Positions 36,124 through 49,300 of a stretch of DNA of 64,000 nucleotides are shown here, in pieces. Numbering within the stretch: the stretch's first letter is position 1; each line of letters begins with the position of its first letter. This stretch comes from Clytia hemisphaerica. Taxonomy: Eukaryota; Cnidaria; Hydrozoa; Leptothecata; Clytiidae. Position numbers and translations under genes: made by a program. The stretch is taken from assembly GCA_902728285.1 (NCBI GenBank), contig CACVBU010000046.1, positions 558,001-622,000 of the forward strand, in the 5' to 3' direction. The notes under the pieces are model-generated. The model had not been told where the DNA came from. It ran no database searches and saw only the letters and a list, made by a program, of their open reading frames with translations.

Positions 36124-36247
36124 TACACGCTACGGTTCCCGTTTCGCTCCGAAACGAAATGAAGCCATTCTATCGGTTAAATTTAAGATTTACGTCAATT
36201 CTAGCCAACAGAATGGCTTCATTTCGTTTCGGAGAGAAACAGAGCCT
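36124..36247. mobile_element. Palindromic MITE, TTTCGCTCCGAAACG family
   Basis: GTTTCGCTCCGAAACGAAAT followed by GAAGCCATTCTAT pairs with AGAATGGCTTCATTTCGTTT on the right. It starts about 105 bp after the foldback ends. Confidence 0.75.
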
Positions 36248-36627
36248 AAAACACTACACTACATAATAAACAAAACCGGTACGTGCGAACATGGTCTAAA
36301 ACGTTTAGAAAGTGACGTTTGTCGAAATTATGACGTCAAATATATATGAGAATTGTAATAAAAAGGCACGAATATAATATGATTTCTTTAAAATCATTTC
36401 GATTTTATTTTCCAAGCAAGAAGCGGGCGTTGGAAAATTAATTTAGTTTTCTAAGGGTGTTTTCAAAGATAAAGTGTCTTTGAAAAGGAAAAATCATAAC
36501 GTGATTTCAGATCACTAATGAACTAATATGATCGGAGGAAGCGATTATCAGTTATGGTCTCTGCACACGAGTCTCTCTGAGACCGTAGAAGCACAACACG
36601 GATAGGTCCATTGTGTGGATTTAAGTC

Positions 36628-37872
36628 GTGTTAAATGCGAGAAAATTGACAGACGACACCTTGCCTGTAGCATACAAACATGGCTTTTTTCTGGACGCCG
36701 TTCCTTCTGTAGATAGCCAGCATGGTTTCAGGAAACATCGGTCATGTGAATCACAACTTGTAACAACCATCCAAGACCTTGCTAAGTCCCTGAACGAAGC
36801 TAAGCAAATCGACTCAATTCTACTTGACTTTTCAAAGGCTTTTGATAAAGTTGACCACAAAAAACTTTGTCTAAAACTTCATCATTATGGCGTAAGGGGT
36901 AAAACTCTTGAATGGATCACCAACTACCTCTCCGATCGTACTCAAACTGTTGTCGTTAACGGCAATTCATCTGAAAAAGCTAATGTTATCTCTGGAGTTC
37001 CTCAAGGCACAGTCCTCGGCCCTCTTTTGTTTTTAGTTTACATAAACGATCTTCCTGAATTGGTTAAATGTAAAATAAGATTGTTTGCTGATGATGCACT
37101 CATTTACAGAGTCATTGACTCAATTAATGATGCCATAAGCCTTCAGGAAGACTTAAACCAACTCATGAATTGGGAACATGAATGGTCAATGGAGTTCAAC
37201 CCGGACAAATGTAAAGTTTTACGAATCACCAACAAGCGTAATACTATCATTCAACCATATTCAATGCACAACCAAATACTCGAAGTTGTTGACTCAGCGA
37301 AATATCTAGGTGTGTATATCCACAAAAAGCTCTCCTGGAATGTCCATAACGACTATACTGTTAAGAAAGCCAACCAAACTCGATGTTTCATACAAAGGAA
37401 TCTCAGATCATGTCACCCAAATACAAAGCTTCAATGCTACAAAACCTATGTCCGACCCATCCTGGAATATGGATCAGTCGTATGGGACCCTCACTCAGCC
37501 TCCAACATCTATAAGCTGGAAATGGTTCAGAGGAAAGCTGCACGCTTCATCTCGAATGACTGGCGGCAAATGAGTAGTCCCTCATCGATGCTTCGTAATC
37601 TTGAACTTAAAACCCTTCAAACCAGGAGAACAGCAAATAAAGTTAAATTCATGCATAAAATTCTTCATGGCAAAGTTGAATCTTTATCCGCTCTTGCACC
37701 TCGTGCACGTAACACTCATCTTAAACTTATTCCAATCAATGCAAGGATTCAAACATATGAATTCAGTTACTTCCCGTCAACCATCCGCCTGTGGAATGAA
37801 TTACCCGTGAATCTCATATCTGAGTTAAATTATGATTCTTTTTGTAAAGGTGTCAATGAGCACTATACTTAA
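36628..37872 (+). pseudogene. LINE reverse transcriptase fragment (CR1/jockey-like)
   Basis: One open frame of 414 codons covers the RT core: QHGFRKHRSCESQ (31-43), catalytic motif A LLDFSKAFDKVDH (65-77), motif B SGVPQGTVLGPLLF (122-135) and the FADD box (RLFADDALIY, 151-160), then the thumb and a C-terminal region ending at a TAA. The endonuclease part and ORF1 are absent, so the copy is 5'-truncated and probably dead, though this part has no stop. Similarity may begin only near 36710. It lies between the two candidate first exons of the DCX-EMAP gene, on the other strand. Confidence 0.9.
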
Positions 37873-38482
37873 CTTGTATGTATCATTTTAATTGTTTACA
37901 TTTTGCCTTCACTTGCTCATAACTCCTCCTGATTTCAAGCTTTTTATTTTAGCTATATTCCTGCTGTGCCTTAGTATCTAGTCTCAATCTAGTCATCATC
38001 CTCTAATCTCAAACTCTCACTAATTCTATTCTTTTCTATTCAGCTCAGCAGCTATGTCGTGCATTCAAGGCAAAAGTTATTTATTTACTATTAATGTTTC
38101 TGCTTTCTTTTTAGCCTATATTAAACATAACACTGAATCATAATATTTAATTTTAAGTAATCATATTTATATATTATATAAAAATTTAAATGTATATTTT
38201 ATATATTATTAACTTCATCAAATCACAAGCCTTTCAGGTCTACATTATCACATTTTAGCCTCCCGTTTACTACATACTATTCTAAGTCCTTGTGGTGGTG
38301 TCTTTCAGCTTCAGTCATATCTCGCTACTCCGCTATCTTACTACTTCTTCTTACAGCCACTTTTAGCTTTAGTTATTTTCATTTTATTAGGTATTTTTTA
38401 TAACTTTTATTTTCAATATCATGATAATGTACGTTAGCGTATTATGTGATCACTTAATAGAATAGAACTAGAACTAGAACTA
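37873..38482 (+). mobile_element. 3' tail of the LINE, ending in an AGAACT repeat
   Basis: After the RT stop codon comes an AT-rich noncoding stretch that ends in tandem AGAACT units (TAGAACTAGAACTAGAACTAG, at 38462-38482). Short tandem repeats at the 3' end are usual for CR1/L2-type LINEs. The end abuts the exon at 38605-38796 by about 120 bp. Confidence 0.65.
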
Positions 38483-38604
38483 GCGTTTACAAATATTCTT
38501 ATCAGGAGTTTTTTTGGGGGAGGGGTGGGGGTAGATTCACTCGAAGCCATTGACCCGACGTCTAGTATAGCCCTAAAGATAATCCAAAAAGAAAAAAAGT
38601 TCAC

Positions 38605-38796
38605 CTTATCTCTTATGTACTTCTTTATTTTTTCATCATCCGACATTTTGATGTAAGTTCCGGTACGTTCCAAATTGCTGTACTTTTTCTTTAAATGATA
38701 CAAGGGCGGTTTTTGGGCAGTTGGATGGTAAGCATCTTTCGGTTTGTCACGCCGCCCTGGGACGGGCGTCTTTTTACGTGAACGTAGTGTCTTCAT
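38605..38796 (-). CDS. Candidate alternative 5' coding exon of the DCX-EMAP gene
   Basis: A 64-codon open segment starts MKTLRSRKKTPVPGRRDKPK and ends RDK at a GTGAAC donor (exon end 38605, phase 0). Just upstream is a strong acceptor-like tract (TTCTATTTTCACAG, about 38818-38835), so a noncoding exon probably precedes it. No downstream exon of its own is visible before the DCX-EMAP gene on the same strand. Its phase-0 donor fits the phase-0 acceptor at 29756, and also a weak in-frame acceptor (TTCTTAAG) inside the exon at 33133. Both N-termini are short, basic and Lys/Arg/Ser rich. It could instead be the first exon of an unrelated gene. Confidence 0.45.
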
Positions 38797-39489
38797 GGTT
38801 TGAATACAGAGTTTCTGCTGTGAAAATAGAAACAAGAAAGATTTCTGGAAAAAACTATAATACATTATAATCGAATATTGTCCCAAGATAAAGATTCTAC
38901 AGAAATGCAAAAAACTGATATTTGGCTCTGTCACCTATTTGGCATCCTTTGGAAGAACAAAATTGATTCCTAGCAACAAACTATAGTAACATATTCTCAA
39001 ATGAGGCTCAAAACAATATTCAGCAATTCAAAGTTAGCTACACCAAGGTCTCTAAGATAAAATGAGGTGCGATGACAACCTAATCTCGGGCTAATCTCAG
39101 ATGCCACTTGCACCACTTTTTTTTAATTTTATTGGTGGACGTGAGAGCTATCGAATAATAAAAAAACACTAAGGAACTGGGTTCGAGTTTAGGGACGAAC
39201 TGCTCGTCAGGCCCTAAAAAAATATACGAATGAGTCGACAAATTTTCATTTTTAAATTTTCCAGGCTGAAAATAAAAAATCATTTCAGATATTACTCCAA
39301 TGGTAAGAATGTCCTTTGAAAATAGTCCGAATTTCGAAAGCGACTAATCCCTGTTGGCTGTTAAGGTCAGTGACCTTGACCTTAACCTTAACCCTTCCTG
39401 TGTTGAAAAATACGATAGTAATTACCTGAGCTAGAATAAAGCCGCCCAATCAAGCCTTTGTTAAACTTAACTAGTGGACTTCCACACTT

Positions 39490-39858
39490 TTAAGTTAAGT
39501 CAGTTATATCCCATCTCACTTGACAACCAAGATAAAAATATTCCACTCGAAACCAAAACAAATAGAGCAGCAGAAAAAAACAAGAGAAAAATATTGGAAT
39601 GAAATGATGACAATTTCTGAATCGTTCTTTCCATGCTCGCTGTGATTCGATGACATTTTCTGTATACACATATTCCCAAAATAGGGAAAATCTTTGAATG
39701 GGTATGTATATAGTTTCTGACACCAACGTGTAAGAGTTTGACATGTCAATTCTATTTGATGTGTCCAAAAACATTTCGGAATGATTCATAGAAATTTTCA
39801 AATAAGAGAAATTTCTTCCGTTTTCTTTACTACAGCTCGCAAGCCAATAGGTGTCCAA
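39490..39858 (-). CDS. Unrecognised open frame with one hydrophobic segment
   Basis: A 122-codon frame begins MDTYWLASCSKENGRNFS and has a hydrophobic segment (FIPIFFSCFFLLLYLFWF) near residues 86-103. I recognise no family. There are no clear splice sites, no close paralogue in the window, and the surroundings are repeats. It could be chance or a fragment of an element. Confidence 0.15.
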   Translation of the reverse strand: MDTYWLASCSKENGRNFSYLKISMNHSEMFLDTSNRIDMSNSYTLVSETIYIPIQRFSLFWEYVYTENVIESQRAWKERFRNCHHFIPIFFSCFFLLLYLFWFRVEYFYLGCQVRWDITDLT

Positions 39859-41039
39859 TGGGTTGATGTTTATTCAAGTTTATTTATTTATTCTTAGTTT
39901 CTTGTTTATTCTTTGTATATTTTTATCTGAAAAAACAATAATATATGCCGTCAATTTTTTGAATCAGCATGTTGCATCTACAGGAGTGATTCAAAAACAG
40001 CGGGGACAGTCCTTTTAATCAAATACATGATTTATAACATAAACTACGATCTTTTGCAAAGTGATTTAAAACAAATTCATAAGGAAGAATCAAGCTGATC
40101 ATTGACACAAATCTTCGTAAAGGAAAAATCTTACAAGGCAAAATATTCAAGACGCCCTTTTAGATCTAAAATGGTTCTTTTCACGCCTAGTCAGCCTAGG
40201 TATGCAGAAAAGACTACCAGACTCCACAGGAATAATAAAAAAAACTAGATAGAGCTGCACGTTTTTTTAAAAAGCCCCTTGGTCAGGCTCGTGTATGCTT
40301 AAATTCTTAAAGCATCCAGGCATAGCTTATGCTTATTATATGTTTATGAATCATGCTTATGATTCACCCCGAGCCAAGTTTTTAGTGAAATTTCAGAAAT
40401 TTTGTAAAAATTTGTTCACATTTTGGGGGCAGTGGAATGTCTTTTTTTACTTGACCTCTACCAAACCTTTTTGAACAGATAAAAAATAACAACTTGAAAA
40501 ATATTCCAGGCTGACATATATGCTTATGTTATGTATAGAAATTCTGCAAATCTGAGCCTTCATATGCTTATAAGCGTATGCTTATAAAAGAAAAAACATG
40601 TACTCCGTTTTCCCAAGCCACGGCACTTGAAGTAATATAATGGTCTACTTAAAAAGATGGCGTTTTATTTTGCTTAGGCAGGGGCGGAGTAGCTCTATCA
40701 AGTATTTAACATAACATATCCGTGAAAGAAAGTCACTCGAAAAATATAAACTCCGATGAAAGAAAAGTAATTTCAATAATTTGAAAATCACTTCGCCGAA
40801 GTGAAAAGTCTCCTCTTAAAAAGAAATGAAGTGCAATTCTATCAGTTTATCATAGTAACTCTCTATATATCAGTATCAATAAAAATGACGGATGATATTC
40901 TTTTAAAAATGAAAAAATACAAAAAACTCTACTTTCACTAAAAAAGATGATTTTGGCATCATATAGTAATAAAGTCACCAAATTTTAAACTTTTAAAGTC
41001 TATAAAAAATAATAACAACAAAACCAGCTTAAAAATCCT
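39859..41039. other. Gene-free, AT-rich stretch
   Basis: I see no exon, no clear element termini and no long tandem repeat here, apart from short ATGCTTAT direct repeats near 40315-40590. Confidence 0.5.
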
Positions 41040-41043
41040 TTAA

Positions 41044-42097
41044 CCTTTACCACGCCTTCTCTCTGGGAACTTCACCCCGTGCACGCCTTGTCTTTTTGGG
41101 AAAAATGACAGTTTTACGCTTTCCGTCATAACTTTTGATCTACTAAACCGATTCAAAAAAATAAGCCCATTCTGGAAAGCCCAACTATCCTGCTTTCTAA
41201 AAATGTTAAAATAAAGGATTTTCCTCCATCAATGGTGACACAGTAGTCTTCTGCCTTAGAGTTGAAAAAAATTCAAAACGCAATTTGTCATATTTTTCAA
41301 AATTTTAAGTTCCGGTTAAAAAAAAAGTGGGGAGAACATTTGCGATACCATAATTTTCTGGCTCATTGTTTCCACCATTATAACTACAACTGCTAGCCAA
41401 AAAATCACAATCATACCTTTACTAGAAAAGGCAGAATTCATTTTTAGAAAACCTTGGTTCTCGAGAAAATTTCCACGTAAATCAGAGGCACGTAAGGCAG
41501 AGGCCCCTTGAGGTAATTTTTATGGGAAATATCACTAAAAACAGCTAAAAATGACTTTCCTATCATCAACCAGCATGAAAGCAATAGAAATAACATAGTA
41601 TATACACTTTGAAACTCTTTGCAGCCTTATCAGAAGCCTTAACTTGGGTTTCGGTGACGGTTGATGACGGCCGACAAGCCTCCAGTCCTCACCCTTAATG
41701 TACTGTCATACTAAAGAATAAGGAGGCAGAAACTTACCTCAAACACTGACTAAACTACAAACAAGCAATACATAACATTTCCAACCAATAAAACAAACCA
41801 TTTTCCACTAAATAAACATAAAAAGTTAGTTACAGCAGTCAATGAGCTCATAATTTCCAAGAGAATATTTTGCCTGATTTTCCAGTTTGTTTTGACAGTT
41901 AAAATCGAAAGTAGGTGGTTTCAAACTATTGAAAATAGTTTGTTTACATTTTCTCTCCGTCATATAAGACATTTCCCGGGATTTAAAGGCGTCTTTAAGG
42001 CGGTAGGGCAGCTTTTCTTAACACCCCATGAAAAACGTATATTTACGGCCTCGGCTATATATTAGAACGTAAATTTACGGCCTCGGCGTGGTAAAGG
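41044..42097 (-). mobile_element. piggyBac-like non-autonomous element, copy 2 (1054 bp, inverted)
   Basis: It has the same 13-bp termini, flanked by TTAA at 41040-41043 and 42098-42101, and the same length as the copy at 30674-31727, from which it differs by scattered single bases (for example CCGAGGCCG against CCGAAGCCG). It is in opposite orientation about 9.3 kb away. Confidence 0.9.
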
Positions 42098-42119
42098 TTA
42101 AGATATTTCAGACCATGCT

Positions 42120-42242
42120 CGCACGTAACGATTTCGTTCCGCCCGAAACGAAATGAAGCCATTCTATTGGTTACAAATGACGTAAACTTGAATGTGACCA
42201 ATATAATGGCTTCATTTCGTTTCGGAGCGAAACAAAATCGTT
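42120..42242. mobile_element. Palindromic MITE, TTTCGCTCCGAAACG family
   Basis: ACGATTTCGTTCCGCCCGAA, GAAATGAAGCCATTCTATTGG and the inverted GGCTTCATTTCGTTTCGGAG with AATCGTTAAG define both arms. It is directly followed by the AAGCTGGGAG element. Confidence 0.8.
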
Positions 42243-42625
42243 AAGCTGGGAGCAAACCGTCAAACATTGTTCTTCAAACATCGTGACGTTTCATGTTTGA
42301 AATCAATGTTTGACGGTTTGCGGAGTCAAAAATCGTATCTTTTCAACAAAAAGACCCAAAAATATGTTTGAAACAATGTTTGAAAACAAGTTCATAATTT
42401 TTTCAAACATTCAACTTGGGGTTTCCCTAGAAGGAAGACATTGCATTGCTAATTAAACATTGAATATGACTTCGAATGCGTGATTTGAAAAGTAAACAAA
42501 AGAAAGAAGCCGCTGTAATGCAACAAAATAAATGTTTGAAATAATGTTGGAAAGTGCCGCGCAAACCATTCAACAAGAAAGTTCAAATGTTTGAAGAACC
42601 ATGTTTGATGGTTTGCTCCCAGCTT
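42243..42625. mobile_element. MITE with AAGCTGGGAGCAAACCGTC ends
   Basis: The terminal inverted repeats (AAGCTGGGAGCAAACCGTCA and on into the TGTTTGAAGAAC zone) are about 40 bp and imperfect. The interior is full of CAAACATTGTTTGAA-like palindromes. Confidence 0.85.
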
Positions 42626-43314
42626 TACGTGCGATAGTGTTGACTCGTCAATCTTGAGCTCTTTCATAAAATACACGAGTTAAATGTTTAAGCGCCCGGT
42701 TAAAAGACACCTATTAGAGTTTGGCGTCCGGGGCGTCAAAATCACTGCCATTGTGAAAATCATTATCTAAATGATGACCTTGATCCCCAAGCCCAAGTAG
42801 AAATATTCACTAATAGAGACCATGAAAACAAATCTACACGCTTAAAAATTGTCCCAAGGAAAAAGAAACCATCACTAACACTAAAACCTATATTCTGTTG
42901 GTATTATGAGATTTTCAAAAAAAACTTATAAAGAGCCGAGCTCAAACAAATACCATGTTAGATTTAATGTAAAAGCTAAAAGATCAAGACGTTGATATTA
43001 AAAAAAATGAAAACAGAATTTCGAACAAAAAAACATCATACAAAGTTGTCAAAATTCAGCTTGACAAGTTGTTATCCAGTAGGCACTCATGTGATTAAAG
43101 GTCATAAATCGAATTTGGACAAGGTTTCATTTTCAAGCCAGATCCAGAGTTTTTAAGGTTCGAAAAGCACGCTCTTAAACAGAAAACGACTCGTGGTATG
43201 CTGAAAGTCGACAATCGATGTCACAGGCACTGCAAAATCTTTCATTTATGACCAACTGCTGAGAAATGCATTTGAAAGACAATTTCGACATGTTAAAGTC
43301 AACCAACATCGTCT

Positions 43315-46300
43315 TTAAACAAAGCCAAAAACTTTGATCTTGATAGCCAGTAACAGTTTACTTCTCAGTATAGCTTTTGATGAATAGATGGGGAGATAGA
43401 GACGTGAGATACACGTGTTCGCTGTTGGTAGTTGATGGTCGTTCGCTGGTTTTACGGTAACCGAAGGCATTGGTTGGAATCCTTCAGCACTTGCTGGCAT
43501 CGCTGGTGATGATGTCCAGAAATAAAGCTGAAGAAAGATAGAAATGTTAAAGTTTTGCGTATCCATATCGTCGTTCACATGACTAAAGGTTAAATCTCAT
43601 AATTAGTACCTTACAAAATTTTAAATTTTACTGTGGTGGTCATCTTTGAGATTGAGATTGACATTTTTATATGTAGAGGAATAGTCAATGTTTTCATATG
43701 ACAAAAAGGCCAATCTCAAAGGCAGAACAGAATTGCAAGATTTCCAATTTTCCAAGACACTTATTTTGAGATTGAGCCGTTAGTCATGCGTATCCATATA
43801 GTAATTACTCTGTACCAGAGTGCATCTCACGTTTATCACTTCGTAGTACAATCTACGGCAATGAATTTTGAAATTAGCTGTAGATACTGGGTCTGTGTAC
43901 AGACAATATAGTAATTGGCTATACCTAAATTGGTCTAATGTCGACATTCCTTGTCAAATTCCAAAACCCCTCTTTAAGGATATGAATAATAGGAAGGTCG
44001 GAATCGCTGATTGAAACTTTATTTCTTTGCTTGGCTATCAGAGAGGAAAATCTTTTTTTATTCAGTGATTTCGGCCTCACTATTATTCATATCTTTAAAG
44101 AGGGGTTTTGGAATTAGATGAGGTATGTCGATAACTTGCAATAGAGCAGCTTATTCAAAGTCAACGCTTACAATATATTTCGAAACCCCACAATCAGTCG
44201 AAGGGATCAAATGAGATTCAAACGAACGAGATCCATATTCAACCAACAGATAAATTTGAAAATAAGAGCATACATTTCACCATATTTTCACAAGACCACG
44301 AAAAAATGAGAACGAAGCTATTGTAGCAGCGTTTTATATAAAAGTAAAGGAGCAGAGAAACTACTTTATAAACATACCAAATCTTGTTTTTGTTTTGAAG
44401 TCATGTTTTCGAGGATGGACCAAAACCATTTCTTGAACTTTGTGAGTTTATCTTGACCCTCTCCTAGAAAATAAAATACATTCAAAGTTGCAAACCCAAT
44501 AATAGACGATGCGATTTGAATAGAAGGATTTTAGTAATTTGAGGCTGATCATCCCTTTTAAAATTTTCACTACCTTAAAGGAAGAAATTTAATTTAACAG
44601 TTTTTTAGAGGGAATTTAATTTGGCGAGTAGACGAAAATACTAAATTTGGCGTTTGCTAAAAAAATTTATCCCTATAATAGCGTAAAAACAGCAAAAAAA
44701 AAAAAAAAAAAAAAATGCAAAAACACCTTAAAAGAGATTATATTTTCAAAAAGTTTAATTTGACGGATGGCGGAAAAAAGAAATTTTGGCGGGAACTTAT
44801 GGCCAAGTCCGCCAAATCTACCAAATTTTCTTTCCGCCAAAATTTCTTCCTTTAAGGTATTCATTTTTTTTCATTTAAACCATTAAAAATCTTACAAAGA
44901 AAACGAAAATGCTAGATGTCGGCATATGTCGATGTCGGCATATGTCGACTTCGGCACGGAAAGGGCTGTATACAAAATCACGGGCCTAACATACCTCCAG
45001 TTTCATCTGAGAATGTAGTGTAAGCTTGTAGTTGTTGTATGTTAATATCTCCAGCCCCGTTGAGAAGCAGCCTAAGATCTTCTGCCGTTAGACCCTCCAA
45101 GTGTGATAACGAGATGACGTCTTGTACACCACGTTTGATAGCCTAAGTACAATAAAATAGGGGAAAAACTTCACTTTTGTGCATTTCCCGAAACAGAAAT
45201 TAACAGTAAAGGAAATTAATCCTCGTTGAAAAGTTAATCTTAAGTGGAGCGATTTAAAAAAGAAAAATTAAGAAGAAGCAGGAAAAGACTTCTCTGATTA
45301 ACCAAAAATAACAAGCAACATGCTGAACGGACCTACCTAGTGATCAAAATCAGATAAAAATAGGACAAATAGCAAGAGAGTAAGAAAGTGTAACGAGGAG
45401 TTTGAATATAGGCACTTTTCTGCCCAAATTTGCTCAAAAAATTATTTTTTCGAAAATCAGGCTCCATCAGAAATTGAATATTACCATTTTATATCACTAT
45501 GCAAAAAATAAGAAAAAAACACCAAGCCAATCTCGATAAATGCTCATTTTCCCTAAATATGACAAAAGGGAGTTTCCCCAAATAAGAAAATCCGATTTTT
45601 ACGGCCATAAAATTTTTTCCGGAAAAAACAGCTTCAGTTACGTTTTAGAGATACTTGCCTTTTATCTTTGTCCAAAAAATTTGAAAAAACTAATGAAGCA
45701 ATTTCACACCAAGTCCAGAAAACCCCATTTTTAGGCACATTTTGGCCCAAATTTGCCCCAAAAAATTATTTTTTGAAAATCGAGCTTCATCAAATTTTAA
45801 AGATCACCATATTACATCAAAGTGCAAAAAATCAGAAAAAAATATCGATCCAATCGCCAGAAACGCTCTTTTTCCCTAAAAATGACATAAGGGAATTTCC
45901 CCAAATAAGAAAAACCGATTTTTATGGCCAAAAAAAATTTTCCGAAAAAAACTGCTTCAGTCACTTTTTAGAGAACCTTGCTCTCCATCTTTGTGCCAAA
46001 AATCAGGAAAAACTAATGAAGCAATTTTGCACAAAGTCCAAAAAACCTTATTTTTAGGTAGTTTTTGGCCCAAATTTGCCCCCCAAATTTTTTTTTCAAA
46101 AATCGGGCCCCATCACTTTTTAGGCATTGCTATTTTGTATCATTGTGCAAAAAATTAAAAAAAAACTAATGAACCAATCCCGAGAAAAGCTGCTAACAGG
46201 AAAATGGTAAAAGGGAATTTCCCCAAAAAACGAAAATCCGTATTTTACGACGAAAAATAATTTTCCGAGAAAAATTACTTCAGCCACATTTTAGGGTACC

Positions 46301-49300
46301 TTGCACTCTATCTTTCTGCCAAAAATCAGGAAAAACTAATGAAGCAATTTTGCACCAAGTCCAAAAAACCTTATTTTTAGGTAGTTTTTGGCCCAAATTT
46401 GCGAAAATCCGTATTTGACGACGAAAAAAAATTTTCCGAGAAAAATTACTTTGGCCACATTTTAGGGTACCTTACACTCTATCTTTCTGCCAAAAATCAG
46501 GAAAAACTAATGAAGCAATTTTGCACAAAGTCCAAAAAACCTTATTTTTAGGTAGTTTTTGGCCCAAATTTGCCCCCCAAAATTTTTTTCAAAAATCGGG
46601 CTCCGTCACTTTTCAGGCATTGTGCAAAAAATTAAAAAAAACTAATGAGCCAATCCCGAGAAAAGCTTGTAACAGACGAACGGACAACGGTCAAATTAAA
46701 GGACCTCCCGGTAGGTCCAAAAATTTAGATGGACAGACAGACAGACAGACTGATAGACAAACCTGTAAACAACGCGAGCAATTGATGTACATTCGATATT
46801 CTGCATACTTCTTGACGTACTCCAATACGTTGTCAGGGGCTACTTCCACTTGTGCACCACCTTTCGTCAACTCAACACCGTGCCCACCTTAAATGGGAAA
46901 TGATTGAATATTAAGTCAGAGGCCGCCCGAAGGCTCCTCTTTAATAGCTATCTACCCGAAGGTAGGGGAAGGCGCCACTCTTTCTCCTTAGATTGCTCCA
47001 CTTATCCCTACCCTGCTCTTAATTTCTGAAAATCAAGCAGAAAGGCATTAGGTACCATAATCCATTACTGTATGTGAAACGTTGAATCAAGCGAAACTAA
47101 CCTTCTTCCACAGGGAGCTGTATGTAAAACGTTAAATCTAACGAAGAGAAAAATTCGGAGCTATCTGGTCGTTTGGAATCTTCAATCAATTGTCGAAGGC
47201 TTTCGTAGAGTGTTGGATCGTAAAACGCCAAGTCATGCCAGCTGATCTATAGTGACAAGAACATTTTAATTATGAAGTGATAGCATTATAGACCAATTCA
47301 CAGCAATGTCATTATGTTTTGGTTTGTCTTGTTTTTAGTCTAGCAAAGCTGCATTGAAATACAGGATAATGGAGACAAAAACCCCCAATTTTGCCCCCAA
47401 CTTTTGTCTCTTTTACCTTGGTTTTCAAACCGAAAATCTTGAACAAAAGTGAGACCAAGCGAGATCACAAAAACAAACCAAAACAAGTGAGAAGTGGTCT
47501 ATTGGGTTTATAATAGACGGAAAAATTCGAAACAAGTAAATCATTTAAGTATTGTGTAGGAGCTTTCGTCTGAAACTTAAAATTATCAACTATGTGGTTA
47601 TAATGAAAATAAACCGGCGATGAACACAAGTACAAAACTCTGCATCAAAATAACTTGAATTGCAAAAAAAAATTCGACCGGTGGCCATGTCGTACTGAAA
47701 GGTTTAAAAATATATAAAATTTCACGCAGTATTTTTTTTATCAGATCAGATTTATATTAACAGTCTAGAAAGTCAAACAAGGTACAATAATTTGATTTTT
47801 TAGGGAAGAAATTTTTCGCGAAATTAAATTCCGCGAAACAAGAATATTCTCGCGATTTAAAAAATCACGCATAGAATTGGTGTTTTTGGGGAAAAATAAG
47901 CCATATCTTAAACAAAAATTCCTCTCAAACGCGAAATTAAATTCTACGAAAATTTCTTTTCGCGAAAATTTCTTAAGGACCAATTTCTTACCGGTCTACT
48001 GAGAATGTATTTCAAAACATGACGATTCAAGCTGAGCGGGCAGATCTCGTTTTGTTCCAAACATAATCCAATAACTCTGTCAGGAAAAAAGAAAAAAACA
48101 TTACGAAAATTATATTCTACTATACCAATACATGATCTCAGGGCCTCAGAATTTTTTAAAAGGGATCATCAGATGATTAGATGAGTCGAATATCTCAGCT
48201 TTGGAAAATAATTGGGTCAAAAACTTTGGAGGTGTTTCTTAGGACCATAAAAGGTATCTCTAAGCCAAATATCTAAAAATCATCTGATAATTATTAATTC
48301 CTTTAAAAGAATTTATTTGAGAACAATATAAAAAATAATTGGATTTCCCCAAAAAAGACAGACAAGAGTTTAGGATATATTTCCACGAATGGTAAATAAT
48401 CGTCTTACTTTAGCCTGTGGCAAACTAACTCAGGGGGGGGGACTGAAAGTTAAGGACCTGAGCAAGATTGGGAGTTGCGTGGGTGGTGGTTGGTGAGTGG
48501 TTATTATAGACAGCATAGCCATATGAGGGGCTTCGGTTTATTGTTTAAAATGATCTTCTAAACAATCGATTCAGTTTACTCATACAGTAGCGCTAAAGAT
48601 TCTTGTTACAAACAGGTTTTAATTATTTACTCTTTTGAAGGCAGTTCATTTAGTTCTGATTGAGAAACAAAAATTCACATTGTGACCATATGTTGACTTG
48701 AGGGTCTATACCCTACTATCGCATGTCAAAACAATATCAATTGAAGAGCGAAACATTTAATGGGAAAATAGCTTCCTTCTTTAGCAAATCACAAAAAAGT
48801 CACACATGAAAATTTAATTTAAAGCAAAACAATATTATTTCTTGTGACTTGAAAAATAAAATTTTCTTCTTTTTAAAGAGAGATCATTGCTTCGTCAACA
48901 GTTGTCAAGCGAAAAAAAGTCATGAAGAAGCTTTTAGCCAAACTAGTAGCAGTTAATATTTGTTTAATTGTGACAGAAGCAAACGGTTCAAAAGTGTTCA
49001 ACCTTATTGCGACAGACAAGACCATAGTAGCCACCCCTTTTCAATCGACGACGGCGCATTATGGGCAATGCTTTAGTATCTGCTCCTTAAATCTTAAATG
49101 TCTTTCTTTCGACCATTCCTACACATCTGACATTGGAGAATGTAGTTTCTATGATTTGTATCAGACAAATAATTTGAAGGAAAAGCCAGGGGTTAAGTTT
49201 TATTCCCAAACTTTACTTACTGCCACTGATTGCGTTGATTGGTTTAATCTCGGCTACCGTAAAAATGGCATCTATGAAGTCAATTTGTTGGGAAAATACA

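Noticed and set aside
45540-46892. Several open frames with shared [11 protein letters not shown]-like strings
   Set aside because: The similarity comes from direct repeats within one transposable element. The last one (46521-46892) overlaps a UBR5 exon on the wrong strand.
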